Source: Sorex araneus (Eukaryota > Chordata > Mammalia > Eulipotyphla > Soricidae). From it: a stretch of DNA of 64,000 nucleotides. The stretch is from NCBI RefSeq assembly GCF_027595985.1, contig NC_073302.1:167256951-167320950 (forward strand). Reading direction: 5' to 3'. Of this stretch, positions 55,118 to 64,000 are shown piece after piece. The stretch's first letter is position 1. Each line of letters starts with the position of its first letter. The notes beneath the pieces are model-generated. The model had not been told where the DNA came from. It saw nothing but the letters and a program-made list of their open reading frames with translations, and did no database searches. The translations under genes were made by a program, and so were the position numbers.

Positions 55118-56647
55118 ACAAGAAATGTGAGGTGGAGCAAGGAAAGCCTCTTCAACAAATGGCATAACTGGACAACCACATGCAAAATAATGGGCTTATA
55201 CCTCGACCTGACACCATGCACAAAAATCAGATCAAAATGGATTAAAGACCTGAACATCAGACCACAATCCATAAGGTACATCAAAGACAAGGTCGGCAAA
55301 ACCCTTCATGATATTGAAGCTAAAGGTATCTTCAAAGAGGACATGGAACTAAGCAATCAAGTAGAAACAGAGATAAACAAATGGGACTATATTAAGCTGA
55401 AAAGTTTCTGCACCGCAAAAGACACAGTGACCAGAATACCAAGGCAGTCTACAGAATGGGAAAGGATATTCACCCAATACCCGTCTGATAAAGGTTGATA
55501 TCAAGGGTATATAAAGCACTGGTTGAACTCTACAAGAAGAAAACATCCAACCCCATCAGAAAATGGGCCGAAGAAATGAACAGAAACTTTTCCAAGGAAG
55601 AGATACAAATGGCCAAAAGGCACATGAAAAAATGCTCTGCATCACTAATCATCAGGGAGATGCAGATCAAAACAACTATGAATACCACCTCACACACAGA
55701 GAATGGCAGACATCCAAAATAACAAAAGCAACCGCTGTTGGAGAGGATGTGGGGAGAAAGGGACCCTTCTACACTGCTGGTGGGAATGCCGACAGGTCCA
55801 GCTCCTTTGGAAAACAATATGGACGCTTCTCAAAAAATTAGAAATTGAGCTTCCATTTGATCCAGCAATACCACTTCTGGGAATATATCCTGGAGAAACA
55901 GAAAAGTATAGGCGAAATGACATCTGCACTTATATGTTCATCGCAGCACTGTTTACAATAGCCAGAATCTGGAAAAAACCCAAGTGCCCGAGAACAGATG
56001 ACTAGTTAAAGAAACTTTAGTACATCTATACAATGGAATACTACGCAGCTGTTAGAAAGGATGAAGTCATGACCTTTGCATATAAGTGGATCAACTTGGA
56101 AAGTATCATGCTAAGTGAAATGAGCCAGAAAGAGAGGGACAGACATAGAAATATTGCACTCATCTGTGGAATATAGAACAACACAGTAGGAGACTAATAC
56201 CCAAGAATAGTAGTATACAATACTAGGAGGTTGGCTCCGTAGCTTGGAAGCTGGCCTCACACGCTGGGGGAAAGTCATCCCAGATAGAGAAGGGAACACC
56301 AAGTAATATGTGATTGGAGATTCTGCACGGGAAGGGAGATGTGTACTGAAAGTAGACTAGAGACTGAACAGGATGACCACTCAATACCCCTATTGCAAAC
56401 CACAACACTCAAAAGGAAAGAGAGAGATCAAATTGGAATGCCCCGCCACAGAGGCAGGGTGGGGTGGGGGGATGGGATTGGGGGGCTGGGAGGGATACTG
56501 GGTTCATTGGTGGTGGAGAATGGACACTGGTGGAGGGATGGGCTCTTAAACATTGCATGAGGGAAAAACAAGCACGAAAATGTGTGAATCTGTAACTTAC
56601 CTTCACTGTGACTCACTAATTAAAAAATAAATAAAAATAAAATAAAA
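55118..56647 (+). mobile_element. 5'-truncated L1 with target-site duplication
   Basis: ORF2 C-terminal part and 3' UTR. Flanks aagaattcttgctcaaag (55100-55117) and aagaattattgcccaaag (56648-56665) match at 16/18. Frame breaks by small deletions near 55160, 55494 and 55690 and by a TAG at about 56003. The cysteine-rich [18 protein letters not shown] is retained. Older than the copy at 32455. Confidence 0.95.
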
Positions 56648-56837
56648 AAGAATTATTGCCCAAAGGCACATCATTCCACCAGCTTTAGAAACAGGAATAT
56701 CTGTGTATCTACCAGCATTTTGCCCTCAGAACTCCCCCTGGTCCCATGAGCAGTTCTCTCTGGAGTAAAGAAAACTAAATGTAATCTCTTATCCTACATG
56801 CTTCTTTTAATTTTAGCTTACTCTTACTGTGCATTGT

Positions 56838-57062
56838 AGCACTGTAGCACTGTCTTCCCGTTGTTCATTGATTTGCTCAAGCGGGCACCAGTAACATCTC
56901 CATTATGAGACTTGTTGTTACTGTTTTTGGCATATCGAATACGCCAGCGGTAGCTTGCCAAGTTCTGCTGTGCGGGTGGGATACTCTCGGTATCTTGCCC
57001 AGCTCTCTGAGAGGGATGAAGGAATCGAACCTGGGTCAGCTGCATGCTAGGCAAACGCTCAT
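56838..57062 (-). mobile_element. Long composite SINE, head truncated
   Basis: Reverse copy: tail agcactgtcttcccgttgtt, body ccagcggtagcttgcc, ending at aggcaaacgctc without the last ~30 bp of head. Confidence 0.87.
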
Positions 57063-57064
57063 GA

Positions 57065-57548
57065 GTATTTTAAAAATATTTCTGATAGCTTAACATATTT
57101 TTCCTGAAACTTCATTTCTTCCTTTATACTATACCAAGACCAAGGCCAAGACAGCCCACCCAGTTCCCAAGTGAGCATTTTCAGCCCCCACTGATGCCTG
57201 TCCATTTGACAGCACATCGGATTAACGAAGACTTGTCAACGTTGGTCCAGCTTCATTTTATAATCTCAATCTTTATCTCACACTGTTGCCTGTGTTTTTA
57301 ACTCTGCATCTCTGTCATTTAAGAGAACTTCCATCTCTTTATTGTCTGCATGATAAATTCGAAACCTCTCTTCATAGCAAGCTGTTTCTTGTCCTTCTAT
57401 AAGAATTAGCCCACACTTTATGTGTGAAGCTATTTAGTCACTCTTTTGAGATCCTGTACTACCTTCTGCACACATTTAATTGAACATGTGTCCTGTTCAA
57501 TTATAGTGATATGTTTCTACTAAATTTTGGACTTTCACAAAATAGGAT
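57065..57548. other. No gene seen
   Basis: Intergenic; nothing recognised. Confidence 0.4.
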
Positions 57549-57549
57549 C

Positions 57550-57736
57550 TGGGGGCTAGATTCTATAATATTTCAGGTAGGGTGTTTGCCTTGCACCTGG
57601 GTTTGATCCCAGCATCCCATATGGTCCCCCGAGCAACAATAGGAGTGATTCCTGAGTGCAGAGCTAGGAGTAACCCCTGAGAACCACCAGGTGTGACCCA
57701 AAAAGCAAAAAAAAAAAAAAAAAAAAGAAAAAAAGG
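57550..57736 (+). mobile_element. Short SOR-type SINE with A-tail
   Basis: Forward copy ending gtgtgacccaaaaagc followed by A18; ~20 bp missing before the B-box. Confidence 0.88.
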
Positions 57737-57739
57737 ATC

Positions 57740-58320
57740 TGAATTTAGCAACGTGCCTTTGCATGACTGGTGTTCAATGCCTATTAGACATTTGTATTTT
57801 GAACATTTACATACAAGATCTTTAACTTTTGCATGCTACCAAAGTGTTGGTATAAAGGGGCAAGTTGAAAAGGAGACTTGATATACTTGCATAATCCACA
57901 TTTAATTTCCTTTATTAAATTTGAAAAATTGACTTACCATTCTCTCAAATTAAATTTGAATGATAAATCAATCACCCCAATTTACATGTGAAGAAAAAGA
58001 GTATGTTTGTTGAGCAAACATAGGCCTAAACTAGTCCTATCTTTTATCAGTCTAAGTCCCTTCTATAAAATGACTTTTTGTACTTGCATCTTTAAAGTGA
58101 ATTATGTTAACTTTATACTTAATTTAAATATGCAGACTAACACAATGTCACCATTCTGGATTTTATTTTATCTTTCCAATTTTCATATACACACCTTGAT
58201 TTGCAGTATCATTAATAACAGAATTTCAGGCATTTAAGGTTGCAACTCCACACCCTCAACAGTATTAGCATCTTTCCATACATGTCTCACAGTCCCCTCC
58301 CACACTGCAAATCATTCCCC
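57740..58320. other. No gene seen
   Basis: AT-rich intergenic DNA. Confidence 0.4.
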
Positions 58321-59110
58321 TGGTAACCTTTTTAAACTTTTAAAAAAATTTAATTATTGCAATTTGGGTTTTATGTTTTATGTTTCCAATATGGTTTGGG
58401 TGTATACAATCATGCTACTTCTCCACCCCCAAAGTGTCGAAGACCCTTGACAATATCATTATGTCATACCAAGTTTTGTCTTCATTCTCTCCCACCACAC
58501 TCTACCTTCCCTTCCATGTTCACCTCTATAATCCATGGTCAAGGGTTTGCCATCATTTTATATCTTTATTCTGTGGTCTTGTTTCTGTACATCCTGCAGA
58601 TGGATGAGATCATCTGGTATTTGTCCTTTCCTTACTGACTTTTTATTTTAACATGGTATCCTCTAGTTGCATCCCACTTGCAGCATACTGCATCATTTCA
58701 TCTTTTCTTATAGCTGCATAGTATTCCATTGTGTATATGTACCACAGTTTCTTTCTTTATTTGTTGTTGGATATTTGGGTTGTTTATATATACTGGCTGT
58801 AGTACTGAGGGCTGCAAATTACATAGGTGTGCATCTAGTTTCTTTTTTAAATAATTTTTTTGTGGCTTTTTATTTTTTTTGGAGGGGTGTTAGATAACAA
58901 GAAGTGGAAAATATAGCTTGTATGAGAGTTCCATTCTTACTTTTTTTTGAAAAATCTAATAGTGGAAAAATTTCCATAGAAATGGAATTAGACAACAGTG
59001 AATTCTCACCAACAATTCTCACCAACAGTGAATTCTCAATAACAATTCTCACCAACAGTGAATGAGGAGCATTTCTTTTTTACCACATTCCTGCCAACAC
59101 TCATTGTTTC
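58320..59110 (-). mobile_element. Old L1, ORF2 3' end and 3' UTR, reverse
   Basis: Contains agctgcatagtattccattg and tgtatatgtaccacagtttc, the classic antisense of the L1 ORF2 terminus. Different from the shrew-type L1 copies elsewhere in the window, hence an older family. Continues at 59285-59465 beyond an inserted SINE. Confidence 0.85.
58992..59063. repeat. Short minisatellite, ~30-bp unit
   Basis: Words caacagtgaattctcac and caacaattctcac alternate 2.4 times inside the old L1. Confidence 0.85.
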
Positions 59111-59111
59111 T

Positions 59112-59284
59112 AGTCTTTTCTGTTTTGGTTGGGGGGGAACACCTAGCGATGCCCAAGAGCAACTCCTGGCTCTGCACTCACGAATCACTCCTGGCAAGCT
59201 CAGGAGACCATATGGGATTCCAGGGATTGGACCCAGGTTGATTATGTGCAAGGTGAGTGCCTTACCCACGCTATCTGTCCAGCC
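59112..59284 (-). mobile_element. Short SOR-type SINE inside old L1
   Basis: Reverse full-length copy (ttctgttttggttggggggg to gctatctgtccagccc) splitting the L1 relic. Confidence 0.87.
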
Positions 59285-59465
59285 CATTTCCGGTCCTTTT
59301 GATATGTGCTTTTTTCGCTGGCATGAGTTAACATCTCATTGTTGTTTTGACTGGCATTTCCCAAATGATAACTCATGATGAACACATTTTCATGTGCCTA
59401 TTAGCCATCCATATGTCCTTTCTGTGGAAGTGTCTGTTCATATACTCTCTCAGTTTTTAACAGTG
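59285..59465 (-). mobile_element. Old L1 relic, continuation
   Basis: Antisense ORF2 words: tgatgaacacattttcatgt, gcctattagccatccatatg. Confidence 0.8.
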
Positions 59466-59469
59466 TTAT

Positions 59470-60040
59470 TAGTTTTTTCTTGTAAGTAGCACAACACACT
59501 TAAAGCTAATAAAAATGGTTTGTGATATAGCAATTAGTGTAATTTTAAAAGCAGTATAAAAGTTTACACTGATTTTAAAGAATGGTTTAATGAAATGAAC
59601 TTCATCCGTTTTTAAACAAACCAAAGCAAATAGCTGAGACTCCAGGAAACTCAATCCAGCATCACACAAAATAGAAGTGAAGTCCTGATGTATTCAGCAG
59701 GCTGGATCATTATACAGCTGTTTAGTACCAAGTTTCTTTTCACACAGTGGCCTTCTCTCCCAGCAGACTGGAGAAAGGAGGAATACATCTCAAACCTCAC
59801 GTAATGACTTCATTATCCAAATTTCCTTGTTGAGACTCAGAATCCTAGAGAAGGCTCATGCCCCCACCCAGGCTTGACCCAAAGTTATAAACTCCATAAA
59901 TTTCTCCCAAATGGAACAGAGTGACTTTGAACAAGCTGAGCTCTCTGTCTGATGCACAATTCTGCTCCTTTTCAATCTCAGGAAGCTGCACAGTTCCTAA
60001 TCAGTCCCACCTCTGAAGGTAGAAAAAGTGTGCCCAAGTC
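59470..60040. other. No gene seen
   Basis: Intergenic; nothing recognised. Confidence 0.4.
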
Positions 60041-60044
60041 AGTT

Positions 60045-60200
60045 AGCTTTTGTTTTCGTTAGGGGGCCACACCCAGTGCAGCTTTGGGATGACTCTGCTG
60101 ATGCTCAAAGGACTGTGCAGTGCTAGGGTTTCTATGAATCACAGCAGTTGCTACTACAGTAGGCAAAGGCCATGCAGCAATCTCTTTAAGATACGTCCCT
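60045..60200 (-). mobile_element. SINE, degraded
   Basis: The left half (gggggccacacccagtgcag) is clear; the tRNA-like half is barely recognisable. Confidence 0.5.
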
Positions 60201-60204
60201 CTTT

Positions 60205-61740
60205 GGCTTGGCTATGAGGGTGTTGTGAGACAAAGTTCATGCGAGTCATAAAAGCCTGTTTGTCTAGTCGAGAGGGTTAGTAACAAAAGTCTTATAAACA
60301 CATCCACAACATTATTTTGAAAAGGGCAGGGCCAAGCTGGCAGAATAAGAAGGCTTGTGCTTACCTTCTTCCATAATTGCAGCAAATCTATCCCATAAGT
60401 TGAATTAATAAGTTATAAATAAGGGTTGCATTCACCAGCTGCTGTTATCATGGTGCCGTCATAGCCTTGCTGGTGGAATCCACATTGGATCTCACTCTCC
60501 TTACTAACTGAGCGTAAAAGCGAATTCTAGAATCAAACTGTACCTACCCCTGGCAAATAACTGAATTAGCTGGGAGTTGAAAGCCACATACTAAGATTAT
60601 TCACATCCAGCACGTGAACATATCTGACTCTTACCGGTCTGCATCTAACTGCTTGCAAGACAGCCGTACCCTTATAAACGGGAAGCACCTGACCAACTCA
60701 CAAAGCACAATCAGTTAGCAAAAAGATCTTGCTGGCTGCTGTAAACTCTGTCTGCCTCCAGCCAGACAGACTCTGCTCCCTTCAGTTCTGGAGCCTGAGC
60801 TCCTATCACCAACTGGGATTGAGATTCCAGTTTCTTCTTAAAAGCATCATAGCATAGGTATCCCAGGTTGCCACCCAGATCAGTTTAAAAGAGCGTCCTT
60901 AGGCCCGCTTCAGCTTCTTGAATAGGGGCCTCCAGGTACTTGCTATGTTGGACTCCTTGTTTCTCACTAGTTCACATGAACTTGGTGTCTGTCACAGCCA
61001 GGGATAGGCACATGTGACCATAAACTTTTGGGTTGCTATACGAGCATCAGAAATAATTGTGGAGATGGAGGAGTTGATCTATACTGACCGATCAAGATGA
61101 CAGCCTGGAAGTGATCCCTAATGCAGTAGACACGTGCAGCTACCTGTACAATGACTACTTCAAAGCAACTGTTCTCTTGATGATGACTGAAATAAGGAGA
61201 TTAGTAGAAGAGAATGTCAACAGTGACAGAAAGAGTGTGGGATAGTTTGAGAAAAGTCCAAACTAAACCACGGAACTAAAAGATATGGTAGCTAAACGAA
61301 AAAGAATGCAATATCAAGGCTCTAAAATAGGATGGAGGAATCCAAAAATAAAATTACTGTGCTCAAAAGTAAGGTAGTGGAAATCATCTAAAAAGATAAG
61401 CAAAAGAAGAAGAAAATGAAAACAATGGGCCTATAAAGGGTTGACAATGTGAATGTGATTGAATTTAAATTCAAGTTGCTGGAAGTGAAGAAGCCAGACT
61501 CCAAGATAATGCAAATCAAGATGATGGTGTTTTGATTAAAAAAATGCTAGAGGATTTATAAGAGAACTGTGGTTCCTATTCTTAAATTCCCAAGAAAATG
61601 TGCCCGGAATTCCATTCTTAGGAAAAGAGAAGCAAAACACACTCTGAACAAGAATTAATGGCAGCTATAAAAAAATCAAAATATAGATAAGAGCAATGAA
61701 AAAAATAGCATAGGAAAAGGGCATAGGCAGAGAGGGAGTG
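60205..61740. other. No gene seen; possible L1 5' UTR/ORF1 relic at 61070-61650
   Basis: Words such as gaccgatcaagatgacagcc and ggaactaaaagatatggtag recall the start of an old L1 (5' UTR and ORF1). No frame survives. Confidence 0.35.
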
Positions 61741-61974
61741 ACTTCAAAGCCCAAGGCACAAATCCTCTAGAAGGCAAGCTTCCCTTGCCAAAAGAGAAAC
61801 AGTCATTTCCCATCCGCTCATCACCAAACTAGCACCAGAGTCTTTCCACTGCTCCAGATTCCTAGAACCATCTTTCAAACTGAAAGTACCTTCTACTAGT
61901 GACATCTTGAAAGTCTGTAAGTTTGAATTCATACTGGAGTCTAAAGAACCTTCTTCAAAAAAATTGGCCAGAGT

Positions 61975-62135
61975 GATTATCACTCTGCTTGCTACCACAG
62001 CAGGTAAGGTGCTTGCCTTGCACGCGACCAGACTTCCCTGGCACCCCATATGGTACCTGAGCCATCCAGGAATAATTCCTGAGAGCACAGGTAAGGCTTA
62101 AGTCCTGAGCTGGCCCCCTAAATCAAACCAAAGCC
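61975..62135 (+). mobile_element. Short SOR-type SINE, diverged
   Basis: Forward copy with acagcaggtaaggtgcttgc and ccccatatggtacctgag; B-box damaged. Confidence 0.75.
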
Positions 62136-62454
62136 AAACAAAATTTTTAAAAAGTAGAGAAAAAGATTTGTGCAAAATTACTAGCTTTCCTTCTTGTATC
62201 CCATCCAGACCCAGGTCTAGATCCCATTTCCATTGAAGGTGGCCAAGCCCAAGAAGAGGGCCATCTCCGAGGAGAAAAATCCCTAAGACAAAATGCTTCC
62301 TCCACCAAATCCAGATGGAGCAGATCCCCAGGCAGATAAAGAAGGCACTCAATTAGGACTAACGACTCATTTTCATCATCTGGTTCCTAGTCATTGCTAA
62401 AGATGTCTCCTAAGGGGATACCCTGGTCCTCCCCTAAAATTTCTGTATTTTTTA

Positions 62455-62645
62455 TTTTTATTTTATTTTATTTTTTTTTTGGTTTTTGGGTCACACCAGA
62501 TGATGCACAGGGGTTACTCCTGGCTCTGCACTCAGGAATTACCCCTGGCGGTGCTCAGGGGACCATATGGGATGCTGGGATTAGAACCCGGGTCGGCCGA
62601 GTGCAAGGCAAACGCCCTACCTGCTGTGCTATCACTCCAGCCCCT
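62455..62645 (-). mobile_element. Short SOR-type SINE, best-preserved copy
   Basis: Reverse, essentially complete, with T-rich tail (tttttttttggtttttggg) and head tgctatcactccagcccc. Short flanking similarity (ttctgtattttt vs cctgtaattttt) suggests the target duplication. It interrupts the coding-like relic. Confidence 0.95.
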
Positions 62646-62781
62646 GTAATTTTTAGATTCTTGGGTGAAGCCATAGGCCACCTCAAGCAAGTCCACTTAC
62701 CAAACCTCAACACTCCCCCGCTAACACCCCAGCAATCAAACCAGACAGAAAGTTCTATCTATGTCTTTTCAAAAACTTTAG

Positions 62782-62991
62782 GGGTTGGAGAGATAGTATA
62801 GTGTGTAGGGTGCTTGCCTTGTAGTTGGCCAACTTGGGTTCAATCCCTGGCATCCCATATGGTCCCAGAAGTATCACCTGGAGTTGTTCCTAAGTGCAAA
62901 GCCAGGAGTAACCCCTGAGCATTGCTAGGTGTGCCCCTCTCAAAACAAAACAAAACAAAACAAAACAAAACAAAACAAAACAAAACAAAAC
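62782..62991 (+). mobile_element. Short SOR-type SINE with (AAAAC)n tail
   Basis: Forward copy (ggggttggagagatagtata) with ten AAAAC units at 62942-62991. Confidence 0.93.
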
Positions 62992-63099
62992 AGGAAGTTC
63001 AGATAAAATGACAAATATAAGGGCACTGAGAAAGACAGTCCCTTTCACTGCACCCAAACCTAAAAAGGTAGGGTTATCTCAGTCAGAAGTTAAAGGTGG

Positions 63100-63290
63100 A
63101 GGGGCCAGAATGATAGTACAGTGGATAGGCATTTGCGTTGCACACAGCTAACCTAGATTTGTTTCCAGCACCTCATGTGGTGCCCTGAGACTGCCAGGAA
63201 TAATCCTTGAGGGCAGAGTCAGGAGTAAGCCCTGGATACTGTTGGGTGTGCCCCCAGAGGAAAGCAAAACAAAATAAAACAAAAACAAAA
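63100..63290 (+). mobile_element. Short SOR-type SINE
   Basis: Forward copy flanked by ttaaaggtgg (63088-63097) and ttagaggtgg (63292-63301), a near-perfect short target duplication. Confidence 0.9.
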
Positions 63291-64000
63291 ATTAGAGGTG
63301 GCAGAATGGCTGTAGTTAAAATGTGAAGACAGACAGTGGTCCAACAGTTTTCATCTGATTCTACAGAGAGGCCTCATCTTGTGGTAGACGGGGAAATCTT
63401 TTCCCTCCCCCACCGGAAGGCAAAGATCTTCTCCTGCCCTTCTCATTGGTGCTGATCTCCCGGCTCTGGCCCTATAGCCTCCCTTGTTTCCATGAAGGCA
63501 CTTTCTTCCAGTTCAAAGGTATTTTTGTCTATCTCCAAAGAGAATAATCTTTCTCTGCTTCCAAGCCAAGGGTGTCGGTGGCTCCACCACCAAACCCTAC
63601 TCCCCACCTCCCAAGCAAAGAAGCTTCCTCATCACCAAGAGCCATTTTCCTTCATTGCCATCAAAGCAATGAAAGCGCCATTTCCAAAGCCTTTCACCTG
63701 GGAGGTAAGCTGCCACCAACAGACTCACCTCCTCATGGTCTCAGACTCCCGGCCTTCTCAAAGACTCCCTCTATTGAAAGAGGAACGTTTTCTTCACTTT
63801 AAAGAAGGTAGATCTTCCCTCTAAATAAAGTCTCTGGATCTCTAGAAACCCCAAGAGATGGCCTCATCAAGCACTCTGTCTCTAAGAAGGATCTGTCATT
63901 CCAATCTGCTCAGAATCTCCTGAGTCAAGAGCTGAAAACAACAAACCCCCAGGACTTCCATCACCAGGTCCAGTCTCAATCGCCTTTCAATGTTGGCCAC

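Larger units (their letters stand above)
61745..63835 (+). pseudogene. Unidentified coding-like relic broken by four SINEs
   Basis: Segments 61765-61970, 62165-62450, 62646-62782, 62995-63098 and 63292-63830 read as Ser/Pro/Lys-rich protein-like sequence on the plus strand. Across the SINEs at 62455, 62782 and 63100 the frame continues: SSPKISV joins to RFLGEAIGHLKQVH, then YVFSKTL to DKMTNIRALRKTVPF, then SQSEVKGG to RMAVVKM. Between the TAG near 62391 and the TGA near 63323, no stop interrupts the excised frame (~120 codons). A few isolated stops and a likely frameshift near 63570 follow. I do not recognise the protein. A processed pseudogene of an unknown, possibly fast-evolving gene fits best; chance openness in a compositionally biased repeat is the alternative. 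Confidence 0.4.

Overview
The window reads as mammalian nuclear DNA, most likely from a shrew (Soricidae, Sorex-like). It is littered with a tRNA-derived SINE whose 5' end reads GGGGCTGGAGAGATAGTA, with a B-box GGTTCGATTCC and the phrase CCAGGAGTAACCCCTGAG. I recognise this as the SOR-type SINE of shrews. The species call is inference; no species-specific gene was used.

Only one functional gene is visible. Bases 1-4232 on the minus strand carry the first two coding exons of ARRDC3 (arrestin domain-containing 3), with intron 1 between them and a CpG-island promoter upstream (about 4420-5090). The gene runs off the left edge. The first ~6.2 kb contains no recognisable SINE or L1 and has two separate CpG islands, one over the promoter and one inside intron 1. 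From ~6.25 kb to the right edge the window is intergenic and retroelement-rich, which fits the gene-poor region 5' of ARRDC3 in other mammals.

Main contents of the intergenic part: an intronless, frameshifted retrocopy of EEF2K (9315-11442, minus); a decayed class II endogenous retrovirus (LTR, primer-binding-site region and partial gag, 37898-~40216) bracketed by a 98/99-identical 99-bp direct repeat; a related LTR at ~17928-18880; three 5'-truncated L1 insertions with clear target-site duplications (21064-23411, 32455-34507, 55118-56647); older L1 relics (13240-13515, 58320-59465); and about 45 SINE copies of short and long type.

Beyond these common repeats, the window holds a network of less familiar retroelements. 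One family has ~322-bp tandem monomers with a YY1-like motif (14069-14545). Two short elements are delimited by perfect target-site duplications and end in an L1-like 3' module (27562-28102 and 29387-30097). A larger repeat (44380-44780, 52070-52450, 47235-47615, 20590-20970) shares its 3' half with the long SINE. A 650-bp polypyrimidine tract lies at 26.2-26.85 kb. At the right end (61.75-63.9 kb) is a coding-like relic that I could not identify. Its reading frame becomes continuous over long stretches once the SINEs interrupting it are mentally removed.

Limits: repeat boundaries without stated target-site duplications are good to roughly 5-20 bases, and family names are by recognition, not database search.
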